Assembly: GCF_002835665.1 (NCBI RefSeq) | Contig: NZ_PIZV01000051.1 | Location: 1-64,000 of the forward strand | From: Chryseobacterium sp. PMSZPI | GTDB taxonomy: Bacteria; Bacteroidota; Bacteroidia; Flavobacteriales; Weeksellaceae | Length of the DNA stretch: 64,000 bases | Direction: 5' to 3' | Part shown: piece by piece, positions 48,068-57,456 of the stretch | Layout: every line of letters starts with the position of its first letter | How positions within the stretch are numbered: position 1 is the stretch's first letter | Made by a program: the position numbers and the translations under genes | The notes under the pieces: generated by a model | Seen by the model: the letters and a program-made list of their open reading frames with translations, nothing else | Told to the model about the DNA's origin: nothing | Databases searched by the model: none

Positions 48068-48514
48068 ATGATACGTATTACAAAAATTTTTACATTCGAA
48101 ACTGCCCACGTGCTCTACAACTACGATGGGAAATGTAAAAATATGCATGGACATTCCTATAAACTGTTTGTTACAGTGAAAGGAAAACCAATTAATGATA
48201 TGGAAAACCCTAAAAATGGGATGGTAGTGGATTTTGGAGATATTAAAAGTATCGTAAAATCCGAAATTGTAGATGTATGGGATCATGCAGTTCTTGTTAA
48301 TGCTTTATCTCCGCATAAAGAATTAGGAGATGATCTTGAGCAGAAAGGTCATAAAGTAATTTATTGCAGTTTCCAGCCGACATGCGAAAATATGTTATAT
48401 GCCATTGCTGCCAAAATAAAATCAAGACTTCCGGAAGGAATCTCTCTGGCTTATCTTAAACTTCATGAGACGGAAAATTCTTATGGAGAATGGTTTGCAG
48501 AAGACAATCAATAA
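48068..48514 (+). CDS. queD: 6-carboxytetrahydropterin synthase (QueD/PTPS family)
   Basis: A 148-residue enzyme with the zinc-binding histidines in ETAHVL and NMHGHSY, the catalytic Cys in DGKCKNMH, and the late ETENSYGEW motif. It acts early in queuosine or related deazapurine synthesis, from dihydroneopterin triphosphate. It precedes lpxH by 24 bp, so the two are cotranscribed, although their pathways are unrelated. Confidence 0.92.
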   Translation: MIRITKIFTFETAHVLYNYDGKCKNMHGHSYKLFVTVKGKPINDMENPKNGMVVDFGDIKSIVKSEIVDVWDHAVLVNALSPHKELGDDLEQKGHKVIYCSFQPTCENMLYAIAAKIKSRLPEGISLAYLKLHETENSYGEWFAEDNQ

Positions 48515-48538
48515 TTTTTATCCCACAAAACTCAGACG

Positions 48539-49309
48539 GTGTTAAAAACTACAATTAATTTAGAACCCGGAAAAAAAGTATACTTTGCTTCAGATCAGCA
48601 TTTCGGTGCTCCTACGCCTAAAGAAAGTAAGGTACGGGAAGAGAAGTTTATACGTTGGATGGATGAAATCAAGGAAGATGCCCAGGTTTTATTTTTAATG
48701 GGTGACCTTTTTGACTTCTGGCATGAATGGAAACATGTCGTTCCCAAAGGATATATTCGTGTTCTTGGAAAAATTGCTGAGTTGAAAGACAGAGGTATTC
48801 ATATTTATTTCTTTGTGGGAAATCATGATTTGTGGATGAAAGATTATCTGGAAGAAGAAATCGGATGTACTGTTTTTTATCAGAAACAGTATTTTGAAAT
48901 GGGTGGAAAACAATTTTTATTAGCACATGGTGATGGGCTGGGTCCTGGTGATAAAGGATATAAAAGAATGAAAAAATTGTTTACCAATCCGGTAGCACAA
49001 TGGTTTTTCAAGTGGCTTCATCCGGATATTGCGATGAAAATTGCATTATACCTTTCGCAAAAAAATAAAATGATTTCCGGAGAAGAAGACAAAGAGTTTT
49101 TAGGTGAAGACAAAGAATTCCTGATTATTTATTCCAAAGAAAAATTGAAAACAGAAAAGATTGATTATTTTGTTTATGGCCACCGTCACCTTCCAATGGT
49201 GTTGGATCTTGAACAAAATTCGAAATACATCAACCTTGGTGATTGGATTTCTTATTATACCTACGGGGTTTTTGAAAAAGACTTTGAGCTGAAGGTTTTT
49301 GAAAAATAA
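48539..49309 (+). CDS. lpxH: UDP-2,3-diacylglucosamine pyrophosphatase (LpxH-like)
   Basis: A 256-residue calcineurin-fold phosphoesterase. The metal ligands ASDQHFGAP, GDLFDFW, GNHD, LAHGDG and GHRH are in the LpxH order. It cleaves UDP-2,3-diacyl-glucosamine to lipid X in lipid A synthesis at the inner membrane. The start is GTG at 48539, as no in-frame ATG is nearby. Paired hairpins follow the gene. Confidence 0.92.
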   Translation: MLKTTINLEPGKKVYFASDQHFGAPTPKESKVREEKFIRWMDEIKEDAQVLFLMGDLFDFWHEWKHVVPKGYIRVLGKIAELKDRGIHIYFFVGNHDLWMKDYLEEEIGCTVFYQKQYFEMGGKQFLLAHGDGLGPGDKGYKRMKKLFTNPVAQWFFKWLHPDIAMKIALYLSQKNKMISGEEDKEFLGEDKEFLIIYSKEKLKTEKIDYFVYGHRHLPMVLDLEQNSKYINLGDWISYYTYGVFEKDFELKVFEK

Positions 49310-49324
49310 AAGCAAAAAAAATTA

Positions 49325-49373
49325 CCTCTAAAAAGAGGCAATTCTCGAATAGGCCGAAACCTATTCTTGTTTT
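49325..49373 (+). terminator. Two hairpins after lpxH
   Basis: CCTCT/AGAGG at 49325-49338, then GAATAGG, CCGAAA loop and CCTATTC at 49347-49366 followed by TTGTTTTT. The second is the terminator. Confidence 0.65.
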
Positions 49374-49512
49374 TAATCCATATTCCGATTAAATAATTGC
49401 AAGAATGTTACCAAAGTGTAGCTTTGATGTAAAAAAATTATTAAATAAAAATATTTTTCTGGTTAATTGCTTTGTAATAAAGAGATAAGAAAGATAAAAA
49501 AGTTTTATAAAA

Positions 49513-50499
49513 TTGAAAAATATATTCAACATACAAACAGAGCAGGACTTCCTGAATGCATCATTGGAAACTTTTCGTTATCAATATGAAAATGTTGAGA
49601 TATATAGGAAGTTTGTTGATTTTTTGAACATCAATCCTGATGAGATTGATCGCTTGGACAAAATCCCTTTTCTACCTATAGAAATGTTTAAAAATCATAA
49701 AATTCTGGATAATAATGTATCTGCTGATTTGTACTTTCAGAGTTCCGGAACCACACAGATGAATCTTTCAAAGCATTTTATTGCCGATCAGAATTTATAC
49801 GAAGAAAGCATTTATAAAAGTTTTGAACAATTTATCGGAGAACCCGAGGATTTTATTTTTCTGGGATTGCTTCCAAGTTATCTGGAAAGACAGAATTCAT
49901 CATTGATCTATATGGTAGATTATTTGATGAAAAAATCTGCTAAGCCGGAAAATGGATACTTTCTGTATAATCATGCCGATCTTTTCCAACTTTTAAATCA
50001 ATTGGAAGATCAAAAAGTTATTCTTTTCGGAGTATCCTTTGCGTTATTAGACTTTTTGGATTTTTGTCACTCTGAAAAAAACAAAGAATCTCTAAAATTT
50101 CTGAAAAACTTAGTTGTAATCGAAACCGGTGGAATGAAAGGCCGTAAAGAGGAAATGACAAAAGATGAACTTTTGAAAATCTTACAGGATGGCTTTAAAA
50201 CCGATAAAATTTATTCCGAATATTCAATGACGGAATTGCTGTCACAAGCATACTCGCTTGGTAATAATGAATATGAATGTCCCAATTGGATGAGGATCAT
50301 GGTTAGAAATGCAGAGGATCCGTTCTCTTATGAAAAAGAGGGTAGAACAGGGGCTATCAATATCATTGACCTGGCCAATACTCATTCTTGTTCCTTCATA
50401 GCAACCCAGGATTTGGGGAAAATGATCGGAGAAAAATTTCAGGTATTGGGAAGAATAGACCATTCTGATATCAGAGGCTGTAGTTTGCTGGTAAGCTAA
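49513..50499 (+). CDS. LuxE-like acyl-protein synthetase
   Basis: A 328-residue protein related to LuxE/PaaK-type adenylating enzymes: LPIEMFKNHKIL near residue 57, SSGTTQMNLSKHF, and the late EYSMTELLSQAYS and LGRIDHSDIRGCS segments. These activate a carboxylic acid by adenylation and pass it to a protein or cysteine. The usual partner LuxC reductase is not in the window. The start is TTG at 49513. The natural acid substrate is unknown; in Flavobacteria such genes are common outside any lux operon. Confidence 0.85.
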   Translation: MKNIFNIQTEQDFLNASLETFRYQYENVEIYRKFVDFLNINPDEIDRLDKIPFLPIEMFKNHKILDNNVSADLYFQSSGTTQMNLSKHFIADQNLYEESIYKSFEQFIGEPEDFIFLGLLPSYLERQNSSLIYMVDYLMKKSAKPENGYFLYNHADLFQLLNQLEDQKVILFGVSFALLDFLDFCHSEKNKESLKFLKNLVVIETGGMKGRKEEMTKDELLKILQDGFKTDKIYSEYSMTELLSQAYSLGNNEYECPNWMRIMVRNAEDPFSYEKEGRTGAINIIDLANTHSCSFIATQDLGKMIGEKFQVLGRIDHSDIRGCSLLVS

Positions 50500-50527
50500 G
50501 CGAAATGCAGGTTAAAATTCCAGGTCC

Positions 50528-50567
50528 AAGGTTCCAGGTTTAAAGTTTAAAGTTCAAGGTTTAGGGG
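50528..50567. repeat. Heptamer tract (AAGGTTT)
   Basis: Five 7-base units: AAGGTTC, CAGGTTT, AAAGTTT, AAAGTTC, AAGGTTT, the inverse of the tract at 38546. Confidence 0.75.
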
Positions 50568-50618
50568 TTGCAGTGGTGTCTCAGATCTAAATTGTATGAC
50601 TAGCAATTATATTCAACA

Positions 50619-51164
50619 ATGATTAAAATAGAAGAACTTGTTCATGCCTATATCCATTCTCATTGCGATTTTGAAAAAGAAATTGTTTTAACCAATTATT
50701 TTCAGGCGGATTGGGAAGCGGATATACTAATCATTGATGCTCAGGGGTACAGTCATGAAATTGAAATTAAGTTTTCAAAAAGTGACTTTAAGAATGATTT
50801 TAAAAAATCTTACCTCAATAAAGAATCCGGTGAAAAATTTCTGAAACACGATAAAATTTCGTGTGGAGACTATGTTTGTAATGCTTTTAGTTTTTTGCTT
50901 CCGATGGGAATGGTAGAGGCATCTCAGATTCCTGAACATTGTGGAATTATTGAATTTTATCATAATGTAGATACCTGGGAAACCGAATTCTATCTGATTC
51001 GCCCTCCCAAACAGCTCCACGGAGATTCTTATTGGAAACTGAACGATAAAGATATGTTTATCCGAAAAATGGCTTTGAATCTGCTTCAACGTAAAATGGA
51101 AGTCAAGGGAAAACATGAAGAACTTATTTTTAAAAATCCTTTTGATATTAAAAAGATAAAATAA
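50619..51164 (+). CDS. Unknown protein, PD-(D/E)XK nuclease-like
   Basis: A 181-residue soluble protein. WEADILIIDAQGYSHEIEIKF gives Asp35 and Glu49-Ile-Lys51, the D-(n)-ExK signature of the PD-(D/E)XK nuclease fold, with a following helix rich in Lys and Asp. No other domain or partner gene is seen. It resembles MmcB-type repair nucleases by motif only. It is separated from aqpZ by the aqpZ terminator. Confidence 0.6.
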   Translation: MIKIEELVHAYIHSHCDFEKEIVLTNYFQADWEADILIIDAQGYSHEIEIKFSKSDFKNDFKKSYLNKESGEKFLKHDKISCGDYVCNAFSFLLPMGMVEASQIPEHCGIIEFYHNVDTWETEFYLIRPPKQLHGDSYWKLNDKDMFIRKMALNLLQRKMEVKGKHEELIFKNPFDIKKIK

Positions 51165-51217
51165 CAAATCATTTGTCACTGCTGAAGAGAGTAAATGTTT
51201 ACATTTGGAAAAATAAA

Positions 51218-51243
51218 AAAATCCTGTCGACTGACAGGATTTT
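51218..51243 (-). terminator. Terminator after aqpZ
   Basis: AAAATCCTGTC and GACAGGATTTT form an 11-bp stem with a 4-nt loop, T-rich on the leftward side. Confidence 0.8.
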
Positions 51244-51269
51244 ATGGTTAAGTATTACTTTTACGTTAA

Positions 51270-51989
51270 TTAATCTGCTATTTCCGCAGAATCTCTCTGA
51301 AGTAAAAATTTGTAGATTAAACCACCTACAACTCCTCCTAAGATTGGTGCTGCCCAGAACAACCAAAGCTGTGACATGGCAAGTCCTCCTGTAAAAACCG
51401 CCTGAGAAAGAGATCTTGCAGGGTTTACAGAAGTATTGGTGATTGGAATAGAGATCAAGTGGATTAAAGTAAGTGCAAGACCAATAGCGATACCTGCAAA
51501 TTTACCGTTAGCCCATCTGTCTGTAGCTCCCATAATCACGATAAGGAAAAATGCCGTTAATAAAAATTCAGCCAGGAACGCTGCCCCCATGCTGAATGCT
51601 TTTCCGTTGTAAACGGCTTCTCCATAGAAGTTGGTGGCAAAAGCACCAGGTTTTGAGAAGTCTACTGCTCCGGCACCATTAAGGATTGTGTATAAACACC
51701 CTGCTGCAACAATAGCTCCAAGACATTGTGCTACAATGTAAGGAATAAGATCTTTTGCAGGAAATCTGCCACCCGCCAAAAGCCCGAAAGAGACAGCCGG
51801 GTTAAAGTGACCTCCGGAAATATGGCCTACTGCGTAAGCCATGGTAAGAACAGTAAGACCAAAGGCTAAAGCAACGCCTAAAAGTCCAATACCAATATCG
51901 GGAACACCTGCTGCGAAAACGGCGCTACCGCAACCTCCGAAAACAAGCCAAAATGTGCCGAAAAATTCAGCAAAAAGTTTTTTTATCAT
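51270..51989 (-). CDS. aqpZ: Aquaporin Z-like water channel
   Basis: A 239-residue major intrinsic protein with six helices and two NPA boxes (HFNPAVSFG and SVNPARSLS). The selectivity residues look like a water channel, not a glycerol channel. A TTG 27 bases upstream overlaps the -7 element TACATTTG (52021-52014), so the ATG at 51989 is used; the resulting protein begins [14 protein letters not shown] like E. coli AqpZ. Single gene. Confidence 0.95.
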   Translation of the reverse strand: MIKKLFAEFFGTFWLVFGGCGSAVFAAGVPDIGIGLLGVALAFGLTVLTMAYAVGHISGGHFNPAVSFGLLAGGRFPAKDLIPYIVAQCLGAIVAAGCLYTILNGAGAVDFSKPGAFATNFYGEAVYNGKAFSMGAAFLAEFLLTAFFLIVIMGATDRWANGKFAGIAIGLALTLIHLISIPITNTSVNPARSLSQAVFTGGLAMSQLWLFWAAPILGGVVGGLIYKFLLQRDSAEIAD

Positions 51990-52013
51990 ATTGTTTATTT
52001 TAAAAATGTATCT

Positions 52014-52021
52014 CAAATGTA
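52014..52021 (-). promoter_or_regulatory. -7 element of aqpZ
   Basis: TACATTTG on the minus strand fits TAnnTTTG and leaves about 20 bases to the ATG at 51989. Confidence 0.5.
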
Positions 52022-52205
52022 AAATTTATATCTTAAAATAAAAAGTTAAATCTGAAAAATATTTCAAAAAAGAGAGAACAAAAATTATAAAGTAAATAAT
52101 TTGGTTTAATGTTTGTTGGGGATTTGTCCAGATAGTATTGTTATAAGAATTGAATGATACAACATAAATGTTTTATTATTCGTTTGTAATTTAAAAGGGT
52201 GGTTG

Positions 52206-52826
52206 ATGAGAAAGTTTCTTTGTGTGGTCTTTGTGCCTTTTATTTATAGTCTACATTATTCGCAGGCGGCCAAAAAAGCTTTTCCCTGTTATGATCTTAC
52301 GTCAGTTTTGAAAGTAGAGCCTACAGCTCTTTATAAACCTCATATTGATGCTTCAAAAAGTTTTGGAGTACAGCTGTTGAAAGATTCGAAAACAGTGCAA
52401 AAATATATCAACAATGGGAAATTTCACAAAATAAAAAAAACGGGAAAAGGATATCGTGTTCAAAAACTGGATTACAGTAGGGCTTATATGGTTTCCAAAG
52501 CAAAGACAACATTAGAAAATATTGGGTCTAAATTTAGTAAAAATACTAAAGGAGGTACCTTTACAGTTTCGTCTATCACAAGAACCCTGGAAGATCAATG
52601 CAGGCTCAGAAGAGTCAATTCTAACGCTTCATTGGGAATCAGTTCCCACAACTACGGTAATTCTTTTGATATTTCCTACGTAAGATTCAATAATGTTCTT
52701 AAATATAACCCGAAAATGGAAATGGCATTGGAGAAGGTTTTAAAGCATTATGCGAATGCAGGTAGAATTTATTATATAAAAGAGAAGCAACAAAGCTGTT
52801 ATCATATTACGGTAAGGAATTACTAA
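52206..52826 (+). CDS. DUF5715 family protein (M15-like peptidase), secreted
   Basis: A 206-residue protein with a signal peptide (to about residue 20, HYSQA) and the DUF5715/M15-type metal motif: SSHNYGNSFDISYV (His and Asp) and a final CYHITVRNY (His). M15 relatives cut D-Ala-D-Ala or D-lactate ends in peptidoglycan, so it is probably a periplasmic wall hydrolase. The ATG at 52206 is used. Single gene. Confidence 0.75.
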   Translation: MRKFLCVVFVPFIYSLHYSQAAKKAFPCYDLTSVLKVEPTALYKPHIDASKSFGVQLLKDSKTVQKYINNGKFHKIKKTGKGYRVQKLDYSRAYMVSKAKTTLENIGSKFSKNTKGGTFTVSSITRTLEDQCRLRRVNSNASLGISSHNYGNSFDISYVRFNNVLKYNPKMEMALEKVLKHYANAGRIYYIKEKQQSCYHITVRNY

Positions 52827-52892
52827 TTAAAATTCTTACTTGCATAGCATTTTTAGTTTAGTTATTTTTATACAGCTAAAAACCATGCATAT

Positions 52893-53660
52893 ATGAAAAT
52901 ATTAAACAGTGAAGACTGCATGCTGCGAAAAGAAGAATGCCAGGCAGCAATGGACCAATGGAGCCTACATCTTACTCATTTTTCCGAGTTAAAAACCAAA
53001 CTTCCTACCAACTACATTTTCGAAATCAACGCAGAATATCTGGAATGGATGAGAAAAAACAATAAGTATGAAGAATTTTGTGCTGCAGTAGGGATTCATA
53101 ATGAACAAGTGATCCTTATTTTATGTCCTATGGATGAAAGGGGATTTAATAAAGACATGGATCAATATCCGTGCTGCTTTCTTCGTCCGCTGGAAGGTGA
53201 TTTGAAACTCCAGGAAGTACAGCAGTATACTATTGTTAAGAATGCCCTCCTTTCCAGCGATCTTCAAAGTATTGATAAAAATTCCGATATGACATTTCCG
53301 ATTTCCAACAAACCTGTTCTTGAACAAGATAAGGCTGTAGAAGCCATTGAAAAATGGAGAAATGAGGGAATGGAGTGGTTTTTCCAGGAATGCACGGATT
53401 ATAAAGGGACGAGAATTTTTAAAAGATTCTATGTTCCTACGGCCGATTTATGTCTTTCAAATATAGAACTAAAGAAGATTGTATGTTCATTTGGTTTAAA
53501 ATATAATGATATCTATGGAAGAATGCTGGTAACATTGGTATTTATTTCTTTCCTGGAAAATCTGAAGAATACCGGAAGTAGCGCAATTACTGAAGCTAAT
53601 ACTTATGATTGGGCAAAGCCATGTCCACCGGTTTGTCGCATACCGGAAACTGAATTATAA
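52893..53660 (+). CDS. Unknown soluble protein
   Basis: A 255-residue protein with no signal peptide and no family recognised. Several cysteines (CMLRKEEC near the start, CCF near 91, and CPPVC near the end) could bind metal. It is followed at 14 bp by a membrane protein gene and then a two-component pair, all on the same strand, so it may be an operon partner or input of that system. Confidence 0.6.
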   Translation: MKILNSEDCMLRKEECQAAMDQWSLHLTHFSELKTKLPTNYIFEINAEYLEWMRKNNKYEEFCAAVGIHNEQVILILCPMDERGFNKDMDQYPCCFLRPLEGDLKLQEVQQYTIVKNALLSSDLQSIDKNSDMTFPISNKPVLEQDKAVEAIEKWRNEGMEWFFQECTDYKGTRIFKRFYVPTADLCLSNIELKKIVCSFGLKYNDIYGRMLVTLVFISFLENLKNTGSSAITEANTYDWAKPCPPVCRIPETEL

Positions 53661-53674
53661 TTTATAAGTTAAGA

Positions 53675-54298
53675 ATGGCCGATCTTTATAAGGTAATTTT
53701 ATTCCTGAATTATGGTCTGCTCCTGTCTATTATATTGTTGGGAGCAGCAAAATATAAATTATTAAACAAACAAGAAAAGCAATATTATCATTGTATTGCT
53801 TTTCTTTTTAGCATAGAATTGCTGAACCTTGTTTTGCCTTATATTTTCAATCTTAATGATACTTCATTTCTTTATCCTTTATATATTGCTGGGGAGTTTT
53901 TGTTATTGACAGGACTATTTATCAGAAAATTAGATTTGCCTAAACATTATTTGAACCTTGCGACATTATTGTCCGGTGGATTTATGATCTCGAAATACGC
54001 TTTTGATTATCCACTCAATGCAGATATCGCGAAAGTAATTTCAAATATTATCATTATTTGTCTTTCCGGATTTACCTTGCTGAGGGAAATAAAAGATAAC
54101 TCCATAAGAAATCGTTTTCTCCTGGCGGATGCCTGTATTTTTTTCTACTATTCCGTTTCTGTATTTATTTTTATTATTCAGCATCAGATTGCCAATCTGT
54201 CGGAAAACGATTATTATATTCTGCTCAGTGCCAATAATGTTTTTTCGAGTATTTTGTATTGTTCATTTTTATATACTTTCATCAAATTAAAGAAGTAA
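53675..54298 (+). CDS. Unknown polytopic membrane protein, possible sensor partner
   Basis: A 207-residue protein of about seven helices (for example 6-25, 37-58, 66-86, 94-115, 121-140, 150-175, 183-202) without a known family signature. Its end overlaps or abuts the histidine kinase gene, which itself has only one short membrane segment, so this protein could be the membrane input domain. Inferred from position only. Confidence 0.6.
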   Translation: MADLYKVILFLNYGLLLSIILLGAAKYKLLNKQEKQYYHCIAFLFSIELLNLVLPYIFNLNDTSFLYPLYIAGEFLLLTGLFIRKLDLPKHYLNLATLLSGGFMISKYAFDYPLNADIAKVISNIIIICLSGFTLLREIKDNSIRNRFLLADACIFFYYSVSVFIFIIQHQIANLSENDYYILLSANNVFSSILYCSFLYTFIKLKK

Positions 54299-55080
54299 CT
54301 TTAAATATTAACCTGTTGATTCTTATAATTGTTACCATAGCAGTTATAATATCGTTTATTTTACTTGCTTACAAGACTTTTATCAACAGGATTGTTAAAG
54401 AAAAAAATGCTCAGTACGAAGCAGAAGTGCTTCATCAGAAAAAGCTGGTGCTTGAAAACATAAAAGCACAGGAAGAAGAAAGAAAAAGAATTGCCATAAT
54501 GATTCATGACGATATAGGGAATCGCCTTAATATTCTTTCTTTATGGCTTAATAATTTAGACACACAAGGAGACGAATTGATTAAAAAAAATATTTATAAC
54601 CAAATGTCCTCTTTGATTGATGCATCCAGAAGTATTTCCCATTCATTGTATCCTGTAAATCTTGAATCGGTGGGCTTGGTTTTATATGCCGAAGAATTGA
54701 TTGCCAACCTTTCTCATAAAATTAATATATCTCTACAGGTAATGCCTGGATATACAAAGAAAGATATTTTTATAGAAGTACAGTTGTATAGAATTATTCA
54801 AGAGTTTACAACGAATGTGCTTAAACATTCTACCGCAACAGATTTGTGGATTTATATAAAAGATGGCCTGCAGAATACAAGAATGATAATTTCAGATAAC
54901 GGACAAGGATTTGAATATGAGCAGGTGAAAAAAGGAATGGGAATCAAGAATATTGAGTCCAGAATCAAATCGATGAATGCTGATTATAAATGGAAAAAAA
55001 CTTTTTTAAATAAAGGAAGCCGTCTAATTATTAAAATACCAAAACATAATGAGTTCCCAAACCAAAATAGCTCTGATTGA
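54259..55080 (+). CDS. NarL-type sensor histidine kinase without sensor domain
   Basis: Up to 273 residues; the start is uncertain. The frame opens at a TTG within the preceding gene, but a TTG at 54316 also gives an opening (MILIIVTIAVIISFILL). One N-terminal helix is followed by a coiled coil (KEKNAQYEAEVLHQKKLV), the HisKA_3 dimerisation box EEERKRIAIMIHDDIGNRL with the phospho-histidine, and an HATPase domain with EFTTNVLKHS and GMGIKNIESRI. Its end overlaps the response regulator start by 32 bases, so translation is coupled. Confidence 0.88.
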   Translation: MFIFIYFHQIKEVTLNINLLILIIVTIAVIISFILLAYKTFINRIVKEKNAQYEAEVLHQKKLVLENIKAQEEERKRIAIMIHDDIGNRLNILSLWLNNLDTQGDELIKKNIYNQMSSLIDASRSISHSLYPVNLESVGLVLYAEELIANLSHKINISLQVMPGYTKKDIFIEVQLYRIIQEFTTNVLKHSTATDLWIYIKDGLQNTRMIISDNGQGFEYEQVKKGMGIKNIESRIKSMNADYKWKKTFLNKGSRLIIKIPKHNEFPNQNSSD

Positions 55081-55726
55081 TGATGAACAGTTGATCTTAG
55101 AAGGAGTGAAAATGTTGTTATCCAATGAAAAAAATATTAAGGTATGTCTTACTTCCGATAATGGACCGGATTTTATAGAATGCCTGGAAAAACTTTCTGC
55201 ACAAGATTTTCCTGATATTGCCCTTGTAGATGTCCAAATGAAACCTATGAATGGCTTTGAACTGGTAGAAATCCTCAAAGAAAAATATCCTGATCTCAAA
55301 ATTATTATTCTTTCTTCCCATTATAAAACTTCGATATTGGGATACATGGTAAAATTAGGAGTGTCAGCATTTCTTCCAAAGAATTCCAATAAGAAAACAT
55401 TTATTGATGCGATTACAATGGTCGATAAAAATGGCGTATTCTTTACTGCCGAAGACCATCAGATGTTGTTTACTTATATGAATGGTTCAGCAAAGAAAAA
55501 CTCTCTTTTTGAAACAGAAGATGAATTATCTGAACGAGAAAAAGATGTTGTAAAGTTGATCTGTCAGGAATTTACCAATAATGAAATTGGAGAAAAGCTC
55601 TTTATCAGCCCTAGAACAGTAGAGAGTCACAGGCAAAGAATTCTTGAAAAGATAGGAGCTAAGAATACCGTTGGAATCGTTATTTATGCCATTGTCAATA
55701 ACATACATCCCCTTGAAAAAATCTAA
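55049..55726 (+). CDS. LuxR/NarL-family response regulator
   Basis: A 225-residue regulator with a receiver domain (DDEQ acid pocket, phospho-Asp in LVDVQMKPMNG, conserved KNSNKKTF lysine region) and a LuxR-type helix-turn-helix (LSEREKDVVKLICQEFTNNEIG to TVESHRQRILEKIG). Partner of the kinase encoded just before. Its target genes are not evident; the unknown genes at 52893 and 53675 are candidates. Confidence 0.93.
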   Translation: MSSQTKIALIDDEQLILEGVKMLLSNEKNIKVCLTSDNGPDFIECLEKLSAQDFPDIALVDVQMKPMNGFELVEILKEKYPDLKIIILSSHYKTSILGYMVKLGVSAFLPKNSNKKTFIDAITMVDKNGVFFTAEDHQMLFTYMNGSAKKNSLFETEDELSEREKDVVKLICQEFTNNEIGEKLFISPRTVESHRQRILEKIGAKNTVGIVIYAIVNNIHPLEKI

Positions 55727-55732
55727 CCTGAT

Positions 55733-55757
55733 TCCGTAGAAATACGGATTTTTTTAT
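55733..55757 (+). terminator. Terminator after the response regulator
   Basis: TCCGTA, GAAA loop, TACGGA, followed by seven T residues. Confidence 0.85.
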
Positions 55758-55877
55758 TTAGTACTTTTCACTCTAGTTCATTTTGAATTTCTTCAGTTAT
55801 TTTGAAATGTCTCTCTCGGAGATTTTAGAAAAAATAAAACACATCAAGGATTTGTAATAAAAAAATTAGATAAAAGC

Positions 55878-57221
55878 ATGAATGATAGCAGAGTGATTTC
55901 CGTCGGAATTTTCTTTGACGGTACAGGAAATAATGGACTAAATATTCTTTCACCGGATAGGCCACTGAATAATAACGAAAGCTATCATAGCGCTTTTACC
56001 AATATTTATAAACTATATAGCTTGTTTGACGGAAATGAAAAATTATATATTGAGGGAATAGGTACCGTATTAGGGAATGAAGATAATAATTTTGCAATGG
56101 CTACTTGTGCCAATCCTCCTTATGGGAAAGGATATTCTTCAGATGATAAACTTCAGAAAGCTGATGATTTTGTACAAAGCATAATGAGCGATCAAAATGA
56201 GGAATATCATTTCTATTTGTACGGATTTGGTAGAGGAGGGATGTTGGCCAGAACGTTTTGCAATCAATTATTGGTTTATTATTCTTCAGAAAATATTAAG
56301 ATAAAATTTTTGGGTGTTTTTGATACTGTAGAATCTAAGCCATTCAATACTTATAATTTAAGTTTGCCCGAAGAAGTTGAACATGCATTGCATCTTTGCG
56401 CTTTGAATGAGTCCAGATTCTTTTTTCCCCTTACCGGTTTTTTTGAAAGTTCAAAAACAATGCAGGACAAAAAATCAGAAAATTGGAAAACCAAATGGAA
56501 AGAAATTTTTGTTCCGGGAGCTCATGCAGATGTTGGAGGCGGATATTTGGAAGGACCTCAGTCTGTTTATATTTCCACAGACTTTATCAAGATTGAAGAT
56601 TTACGGGATTACGTTTCGGATATAAGAAATGCAAAAACAGATTCTGATGGAAATAAAATTTGGAATGCATTGCTTTCTGGATATCAGATTGAAAATGAAG
56701 GAACCTTATCCCAGGCTTATGTTGCAAGAGATAAAGTATACAATGATCTTTCAAAAATATATGGAAAACTGATGATGGAAGAAACCAATGCCATATCAAA
56801 AGTATTTAATGTAAATGCAGACCCATCCTTTGACTGGGAATGTGAACAGCATTTTTGGTTAAATGACTTCTATGAAAAACTTAAAGAGTATACAAAAAAT
56901 CTCTCCAAAGAAATGAAACCGGTTTATGACTACGGAAAATTGGCAGATTATACCCATATTTCATCCAATTTTGGATTGTATAACGATATTTTACTAAAGA
57001 GATCATACCATGAAATCAACATTGAGTTGATCAATAACGGATTAAATGTTTCCAGCAGTACATCTGTAGACAACCATAATAAGGAGAGACTTTCCATTGA
57101 GCTCCATCTTCCCGAAGATAGCTTTGTGGCAGACTTTCTCTATGGTACCAATGTCCCTAATAATGATATTTGGATTCGATCCATTATAAAAACACTGACG
57201 GCTATAAAGATTACTAAATAA
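55878..57221 (+). CDS. DUF2235 (Tle1-like phospholipase domain) protein lacking the serine nucleophile
   Basis: 447 residues resembling T6SS phospholipase effectors of the Tle1 type: VGIFFDGTGNN near the start, an elbow strand FYLYGFGRGG, and VPGAHADVGGGY with the catalytic Asp. In active enzymes the elbow is GFSRGG; here the serine is Gly118 (codon GGT 56229-56231, one base from AGT). The protein is thus probably catalytically dead or used as a binding/immunity-like protein. No T6SS genes and no signal peptide are seen in the window. It stands alone with its own terminator. Confidence 0.8.
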   Translation: MNDSRVISVGIFFDGTGNNGLNILSPDRPLNNNESYHSAFTNIYKLYSLFDGNEKLYIEGIGTVLGNEDNNFAMATCANPPYGKGYSSDDKLQKADDFVQSIMSDQNEEYHFYLYGFGRGGMLARTFCNQLLVYYSSENIKIKFLGVFDTVESKPFNTYNLSLPEEVEHALHLCALNESRFFFPLTGFFESSKTMQDKKSENWKTKWKEIFVPGAHADVGGGYLEGPQSVYISTDFIKIEDLRDYVSDIRNAKTDSDGNKIWNALLSGYQIENEGTLSQAYVARDKVYNDLSKIYGKLMMEETNAISKVFNVNADPSFDWECEQHFWLNDFYEKLKEYTKNLSKEMKPVYDYGKLADYTHISSNFGLYNDILLKRSYHEINIELINNGLNVSSSTSVDNHNKERLSIELHLPEDSFVADFLYGTNVPNNDIWIRSIIKTLTAIKITK

Positions 57222-57264
57222 ACGATCACTGTCAGTATTTTTTCAGTTTTAAATTTAGGTTATG

Positions 57265-57294
57265 AGAAGCATCCGGAAAAGATGCTTCTTTTTA
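57265..57294 (+). terminator. Terminator after the DUF2235 gene
   Basis: AGAAGCATC and GATGCTTCT form a 9-bp stem with a 7-nt loop, followed by TTTTTATT. Confidence 0.8.
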
Positions 57295-57405
57295 TTAATG
57301 TGGCTAAAGTGTTAATAATGATTAAAAATTATTTTAAATTAAAAGTGAGAATTCTGATTTAAAAGATGTCTTTACTTCAGATTCTGGTATTCATTTCTTT
57401 TTCCG

Positions 57406-57413
57406 TATTTTTG
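57406..57413 (+). promoter_or_regulatory. -7 element of the ABC-F gene
   Basis: TATTTTTG fits TAnnTTTG and leaves a leader of about 40 bases. Confidence 0.5.
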
Positions 57414-57456
57414 CCCCCGAAAATTCATTATTCATTATTAACTATTAATTAAAAAA

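Noticed and set aside
55878..57221. Part of a type VI secretion locus
   Set aside because: No Tss, Hcp, VgrG or PAAR gene is in the window.
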